A DNA stretch of 64,000 bases. Source: a virus. The notes beneath the pieces are model-generated. The model had not been told where the DNA came from. It saw only the letters and a program-made list of their open reading frames with translations, and did no database searches. A program made the translations under genes and the position numbers. The first letter of the stretch is position 1; each line of letters starts with the position of its first letter. Location: IMG/VR virus record IMGVR_UViG_3300036045_000523, positions 1-64,000 of that record; one strand, given 5' to 3'. This document shows, piece by piece, positions 59,988-64,000 of this stretch.

Positions 59988-60482
59988 ATGGCTGCTGTTG
60001 TCTTCCATCTTACCAATACCGATAACGACGCCACGTGCTACAACGGAGGACACCTCCGCAACGCAGTGGCTCCCCCTCGTCGATACGCTATCGAACAGGG
60101 TGCGACATTCAATTGGCTAACCTTAGTATTGGAAGGAGATTTTACGATGTGGTTGCCTCGTGGGCAAATCCGCGATCGCTACGCCGAACAAGGAGGGTTA
60201 ATTAAAGCATCTTTTTCTTTTCCACCGCTAGTACAGGGGAGCGCCAATTTACCAGGAGGGGGAACAGTTTTAGGTACTCTCATTCGCCCACAGCTTACCG
60301 ATAAACAAACTACGTCCCTTGATTGGTTAGCTACAAAGATGAATAAACGGGCAACAGCTAAAGAACAACCAATAGCTGGTCGCAATGTTTGGGTGTACGA
60401 TATTGAGCTAGAATCGCCTCAGGGTGAAGTCATCCGTATTGTAGAGGGGTGGGTTGAAGTTACACCGGAGGCGACGAGGTGA
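59988..60482 (+). CDS. Structural protein with in-frame palindromic element
   Basis: A 164-residue protein. The palindromic element at 60030-60070 encodes ATCYNGGHLRNAVA at about 15-28, in a third reading direction compared with the genes at 18075 and 50810. The rest (FNWLTLVLEGDFTMWLPRGQ, VWVYDIELESPQGEVIRIVE) looks like a tail or neck protein. No family is recognised. Confidence 0.52.
   Translation: MAAVVFHLTNTDNDATCYNGGHLRNAVAPPRRYAIEQGATFNWLTLVLEGDFTMWLPRGQIRDRYAEQGGLIKASFSFPPLVQGSANLPGGGTVLGTLIRPQLTDKQTTSLDWLATKMNKRATAKEQPIAGRNVWVYDIELESPQGEVIRIVEGWVEVTPEATR
60030..60070 (-). repeat. Dispersed 41-bp palindromic element, inside a gene
   Basis: Reverse orientation consensus copy with arms GCCACGTGCTACAACGGAGG and CCTCCGCAACGCAGTGGC around ACA. 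Read in frame. Confidence 0.95.
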
Positions 60483-60895
60483 CTAATTTAACAATTATTG
60501 CCGAGGGGGCAGTATCTCAAGTTATCGACGAAAAAATAACAATAGCCATAGCAACAAACGCCGCAGTCGGTAGCGGAAACGCAAATGCGACTCGATTAAA
60601 AGTCCCTTTTTCTTGGGGTGATGCAACACCAAAATTAATTGGCGTTGTCCAAGGATTTATTAAACGCGCCAGTATCATTATTGTTACGCCTTTTAATTCA
60701 CCCTCGGTTTTGACCCTAGGTGATGACTTGAATTTGCAGCGGCTTATCACAACAGGAGCCAACAACCCGCTTGCGATCGCAGAATACGAAACATCACCAA
60801 TAGTCAACTATGTTTCAGCGACTGAAATTAAGTTAGCGATCGCTCTAGGGATGGGTAATACTCAAGGTTCTGGTTTTGTAATTTTGGAGGTCTAA
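60479..60895 (+). CDS. Structural protein, hypothetical
   Basis: A 138-residue Ala/Asn-rich protein with a GTG start overlapping the preceding stop. Strand-rich (ASIIIVTPFNSPSVLTLGDD). It belongs to the same plus-strand run as its neighbours. No family is recognised. Confidence 0.5.
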   Translation: MTNLTIIAEGAVSQVIDEKITIAIATNAAVGSGNANATRLKVPFSWGDATPKLIGVVQGFIKRASIIIVTPFNSPSVLTLGDDLNLQRLITTGANNPLAIAEYETSPIVNYVSATEIKLAIALGMGNTQGSGFVILEV

Positions 60896-60896
60896 G

Positions 60897-61568
60897 ATGT
60901 CGGCTTGGAAAGATTTATTTGGGACACTTTTAACTAAATTTCAAATTGGACTGACCGGAAATACCCTTAAATCTGGGACAGGAGGACGCCTTGAAATACG
61001 TGATACAAATGATTCTGCTTTCTCTCCTCTTGCTGCGAATAGGGTCGATGTTGCTGGGAACGACATTATCATAGGCAGCGAAGGCGCCAATACTCTGACC
61101 TTGAGGAGAAATGGAACTCAATCATCTGCCGTAACCTGGACTTTTCCGGCGACAGCAGGAACAGCAGGACAAGCCCTAGGCACAGATGGCTCAGGTAATA
61201 TAACTTTTATAGCGATCGCGGGAGGTAGCGACAAAGTAAGTAGCGATGTAACTACCCTCGCATTTGGCGACACATCACCAAAAAGTATGTTTACGCTTCC
61301 CGCTAATGCTGTAATTAATGCAGTGAGGGTAAATATTGATACTGCCTTTAATGGAAGCCCGACTATGAGTGTTGGGACTAGCGGCGCAACAAGCAAATAT
61401 GTCGCCACAACCCAAGTTGATTTAAAAAGAGCAGCGGGGACAGTGTTTGAAATTTACCCAGGGTTGACGCCAGTTGGTACAAGTGAGGCGTTACAGATTG
61501 CTTATTCTGCTGGTGGTGCAACCGTAGGCGCTGCTAGAGTTGAGGTATTTTACGATATTCCAAGCTAA
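60897..61568 (+). CDS. Tail fibre-like structural protein
   Basis: A 223-residue protein. Its first half has the tail fibre-like string NTLTLRRNGTQSSAVTWTFP with GTAGQALGTDGSGNITF. The C-terminal half is strand-rich (SMFTLPANAVINAVRVNIDT). It is probably part of a fibre or appendage. Confidence 0.55.
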   Translation: MSAWKDLFGTLLTKFQIGLTGNTLKSGTGGRLEIRDTNDSAFSPLAANRVDVAGNDIIIGSEGANTLTLRRNGTQSSAVTWTFPATAGTAGQALGTDGSGNITFIAIAGGSDKVSSDVTTLAFGDTSPKSMFTLPANAVINAVRVNIDTAFNGSPTMSVGTSGATSKYVATTQVDLKRAAGTVFEIYPGLTPVGTSEALQIAYSAGGATVGAARVEVFYDIPS

Positions 61569-62050
61569 TGGGTTTATTTTCTGATTTAATTGGGACAATC
61601 GCTGACGCTATGCAGATCGGGCTAGGGGTGGGTCAGAAAACTTTGAAGTTTGGCGATCGCGGTTCATTATCTTGGAATCCATCAAGCGATCGCAGTATCA
61701 CCTTGCCAGATACAGACGGCGTTCTAGCGATGGCAACAACAACTGTTTTCGAGGTAACAACCTCTAAAACGATTAGAACTGACGATAGTGGCTCTTTGCA
61801 ATTCTGCACCAATGCAGGGGCTATTACTATCACAATCCCAGACGGGTCTGAATTAATCCCAAGTTTTAGTATTATCGAGGTGCAGAGAGATGGGGCGGGT
61901 ACAGTATCCTTTGCTGTGGCTCCTGGGGTAAGTCTTCGTCGTCTAGGAACCTCGGCGACGACAGGACATCAAATAGTAGCAAGATACACCAGCTGTTATC
62001 TACGCAAAATCAATGATTTTGAATGGCGAGTATTTGGAGCGATCGCCTAA
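61568..62050 (+). CDS. Tail fibre-like structural protein
   Basis: A 160-residue protein overlapping its neighbour by 1 bp. TLKFGDRGSLSWNPSSDRSI and the small-sugar-like strand region (TVFEVTTSKTIRTDDSGSLQ) resemble fibre segments. It starts like the protein before it (LGTIADAMQIG / LFGTLLTKFQIG). Confidence 0.52.
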   Translation: MGLFSDLIGTIADAMQIGLGVGQKTLKFGDRGSLSWNPSSDRSITLPDTDGVLAMATTTVFEVTTSKTIRTDDSGSLQFCTNAGAITITIPDGSELIPSFSIIEVQRDGAGTVSFAVAPGVSLRRLGTSATTGHQIVARYTSCYLRKINDFEWRVFGAIA

Positions 62051-62829
62051 TGCCAATGCCATTAATAAATCAACTACACCCTGATATAATCGCGTGGCTT
62101 GGACGGCATACAAACACTCAGCCTACACCTGAGATGGTTGCCGCAACAAATGAATTTGTGGTTTATTGCTATAAAAATGGTTTACGTGACCCAAACGGTA
62201 TAAACCATATAATTCAAAGTTGTTTTATCGCTGCTGGAAGTTTTTCTAAACTCTGGTTTCGGTCAAATGAATCTGAATCCCTAGGTATTCTAGGCTCGCC
62301 TTCTTATAGCACTTCAGGAGGATACAGCGTATTAGCTGGCACTCATGAACTGCGATCGCATAACGCAAACTTATGCAATACTAACGATTGCTGTTTATTC
62401 ATTCATAATTTAACCAACAACGGAATCAAGGATTTTTTTGGGACAACACTATCTAGCAATAGATATTTATTACATCCCCGGTGGCTTGACGATAATAATC
62501 TGTATCTTGACGCTGGCAATACAGGCACAGCTAGGGTTTTCACCAATAACGGAACTAACAGCACTGGGCTAATCATTGGGACAAAACTAAACTCTACAGT
62601 AACCGCCTACCAGAGAGGCACACAAATCGCGGTAAAAACGAACGCCCCAACAACAGGCTTAGTTTTTCCTTCTGAGCCAATAACTGTTATGGCTAAAACT
62701 TTAAGCGACACCGCAACTACTAGATTAATTGGTGGCTTTGGCACTGGGAGGGCGATACCTGGTAGCGCGATCGCTGGTTTTACAACCGCCTGGAACGCCA
62801 TTCAGCAAGCAGCCGGAAGATTAAGCTAA
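62050..62829 (+). CDS. Structural protein, probable appendage component
   Basis: A 259-residue protein whose ATG 62050 overlaps the stop before it (TAATG). N-terminal helical part (HPDIIAWLGRHTNTQPTPEM), then strand-rich (GIKDFFGTTLSSNRYLLHPR) with a likely jelly-roll end. It ends 3 bp inside the convergent terminase gene. No family is recognised. Confidence 0.52.
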   Translation: MPMPLINQLHPDIIAWLGRHTNTQPTPEMVAATNEFVVYCYKNGLRDPNGINHIIQSCFIAAGSFSKLWFRSNESESLGILGSPSYSTSGGYSVLAGTHELRSHNANLCNTNDCCLFIHNLTNNGIKDFFGTTLSSNRYLLHPRWLDDNNLYLDAGNTGTARVFTNNGTNSTGLIIGTKLNSTVTAYQRGTQIAVKTNAPTTGLVFPSEPITVMAKTLSDTATTRLIGGFGTGRAIPGSAIAGFTTAWNAIQQAAGRLS

Positions 62830-64000
62830 ATTTCGCCTCGTAAGAAACGCTGATACTGTCTTGCGCTCAACTTAGTAGGGTCAGACAGAAACGTGTGAGC
62901 GCCAGACAATGCGTCTACAAAGTCATTTGTTAGGGGCTTAGGAGTACCATCAAATTTATGGATTGCAGTGAGGAAGCGATCGCACCATTCCTCTTCAACT
63001 AAATTCACCTTACCTTCGTAGATATCGTTGGCTACTGGCTTAGCTCGTGTAAGCTTGTCGCCTTGTGGCTTTACTCCTTCAACAAAATATCCTTCAAGTT
63101 GGTGAGCAAGATATTGGCTGACTCTTTTCCCTGCGCTGCCGCCTTCTTCTTCCCAAGCTACAAATACATTTTTACCGTCGCGCTTAGCGGTTTCAATAAT
63201 TAGTTGATCGCTTGCGATCGCGTCAAGTTGTAATGCGATCGCAGAAATCACATCATAAATACCATCTTTTACACCAAGCAAAACACCAGCTGTAAAAAAA
63301 CTGTCTTTATTCACCTCTTTAGCAGTTGCGGCCATGTCCCAAAATCGCACCATAGCATCATATCCACCCCTAGGTGCATCAATTATATTAAACCAAGCAC
63401 GATTAAAGACTTTACCTCCTCCCTTCGCGTCAAGAGGTACGCACCCTAGTTCTTCCTCCGCTCCAATCCCGTAATCTTTGTAAAGCTGGTCAATCCATCT
63501 TTCTTGTGACGCGACCGCCCATTCCCAACCATTCACCATGCATATTCTTTTATATAATCCCTCCCTAACCGCACTAAGTAGCGTCATTTTATGTAAAGAG
63601 TAGCTTAACTCGCCCTTGCGTATCTCTTCGCATAATTGGTTAAATGCATTTTCAACCCCGTTGTGGGTGGAAATAATACGGACTTGCCCGCCCCAGGCAA
63701 GTACCGCCATCGCTGCTTTCCTCAATTCATCGAGGTCTTGGTGAAACGCTGCCTCGTCAATTACGATCGCCCCCTTCTTTGCTCTCAAATTCGCAGGCTT
63801 GCTTGATAACGCTGATACTTTATACCCTGTAGCAAATCTTACCCTAAAAACTAAAATATCTTGGTCTTCATCTTTTAGCACCTCCTTTTCAATTACCGAG
63901 GCTACCAGATTGTAAGACTTTGCCCACCACGCGACATCACTGATGTACTGCTCAGCCATGTCTTTGTTGTAGCCAAGATACCAAGTATCATAACCCTTAA
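62826..64000 (-). CDS. Terminase large subunit, cut by the window end
   Basis: The visible part contains the second half of a large terminase (packaging motor and nuclease): IVIDEAAFHQDLDELRKAAM is the Walker B region, RIISTHNG the coupling motif, and FWDMAATAKEVNKDSFF and DALSGAHTFL fit the RNase H-like nuclease acids. The frame stays open to the window end, reading GYDTWYLGYNKDMAEQYI, so ATG 63959 is internal. The pattern resembles Mu gp28-type terminases. Walker A lies outside the window. Confidence 0.8.
   Translation of the reverse strand, partial: KGYDTWYLGYNKDMAEQYISDVAWWAKSYNLVASVIEKEVLKDEDQDILVFRVRFATGYKVSALSSKPANLRAKKGAIVIDEAAFHQDLDELRKAAMAVLAWGGQVRIISTHNGVENAFNQLCEEIRKGELSYSLHKMTLLSAVREGLYKRICMVNGWEWAVASQERWIDQLYKDYGIGAEEELGCVPLDAKGGGKVFNRAWFNIIDAPRGGYDAMVRFWDMAATAKEVNKDSFFTAGVLLGVKDGIYDVISAIALQLDAIASDQLIIETAKRDGKNVFVAWEEEGGSAGKRVSQYLAHQLEGYFVEGVKPQGDKLTRAKPVANDIYEGKVNLVEEEWCDRFLTAIHKFDGTPKPLTNDFVDALSGAHTFLSDPTKLSARQYQRFLRGEI

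Noticed and set aside
15905-60070. CRISPR array, because of many copies of one short repeat
   Set aside because: Copies are scattered over 44 kb in both directions without regular spacers, and no cas genes are present.

Overview
The window comes from a filamentous, heterocyst-forming cyanobacterium. The octamer GCGATCGC (HIP1) occurs throughout, Uma2 and TnpB genes are present, and an internal piece of hupS (uptake hydrogenase small subunit) lies at 14157-14369. That piece starts about 15 residues into HupS, stops near residue 86, and is flanked on both sides by mobile DNA. I read the window as two elements that split hupS: a left element (before position 1 to about 14156) and a right element (about 14370 to beyond 64000).

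Left element. Next to the hupS piece lies a tyrosine recombinase (12894-14006) with an R-Y-R-Y active site, as I recall for the developmental excisases XisA and XisC. Three 20-bp-spaced iterons lie between it and the junction. Further left are an Xis-like protein, a DUF7694-like protein, a Uma2 protein, an IS605-type TnpB element plus an internally deleted inverted copy, and a type I restriction-like (HsdR_N) protein. The segment 1-8450 holds a Mu gpI-like prohead protease and three paralogous proteins with the same N-terminal domain and Cys motif but unrelated C-termini. One of the three lies between 100-bp inverted repeats. Small genes overlap two of the large genes in this segment.

Right element. 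This looks like a contractile-tailed prophage with some plasmid-like genes. 14.4-16.4 kb: VapBC and a CI-like repressor with operators. 16.7-23.4 kb: replication initiator-like and helicase loader-like genes, antirepressor-like genes, a coiled-coil protein and a C5-cytosine methyltransferase. 23.5-32.4 kb: ribbon-helix-helix and hypothetical genes, two membrane proteins, an FtsK/TraD-like ATPase, a small GGDEF protein and a zincin. 32.6-64 kb: tail fibres with C1q-like ends, portal (DUF1073), P2 gpI-like protein, tape measure, chaperones, tube, sheath, virion morphogenesis protein, C39 peptidase, major capsid (DUF2184), cement protein, DUF2213 protease, a baseplate hub with two cell-wall hydrolase domains, a MuF-like protein with two cargo-like genes behind it, baseplate J, gp25, further structural proteins and terminase (cut by the window end). 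The late genes change strand repeatedly.

A 41-bp imperfect palindrome occurs about twenty times in the right element and not at all in the left one. Many copies lie inside genes and keep the reading frame, so they encode insertion peptides in the portal, hub, helicase loader and cargo proteins. This, together with the split hupS and the paralogous effector-like proteins, is the most notable content. Functions rest on reading motifs by eye; no database search was possible.
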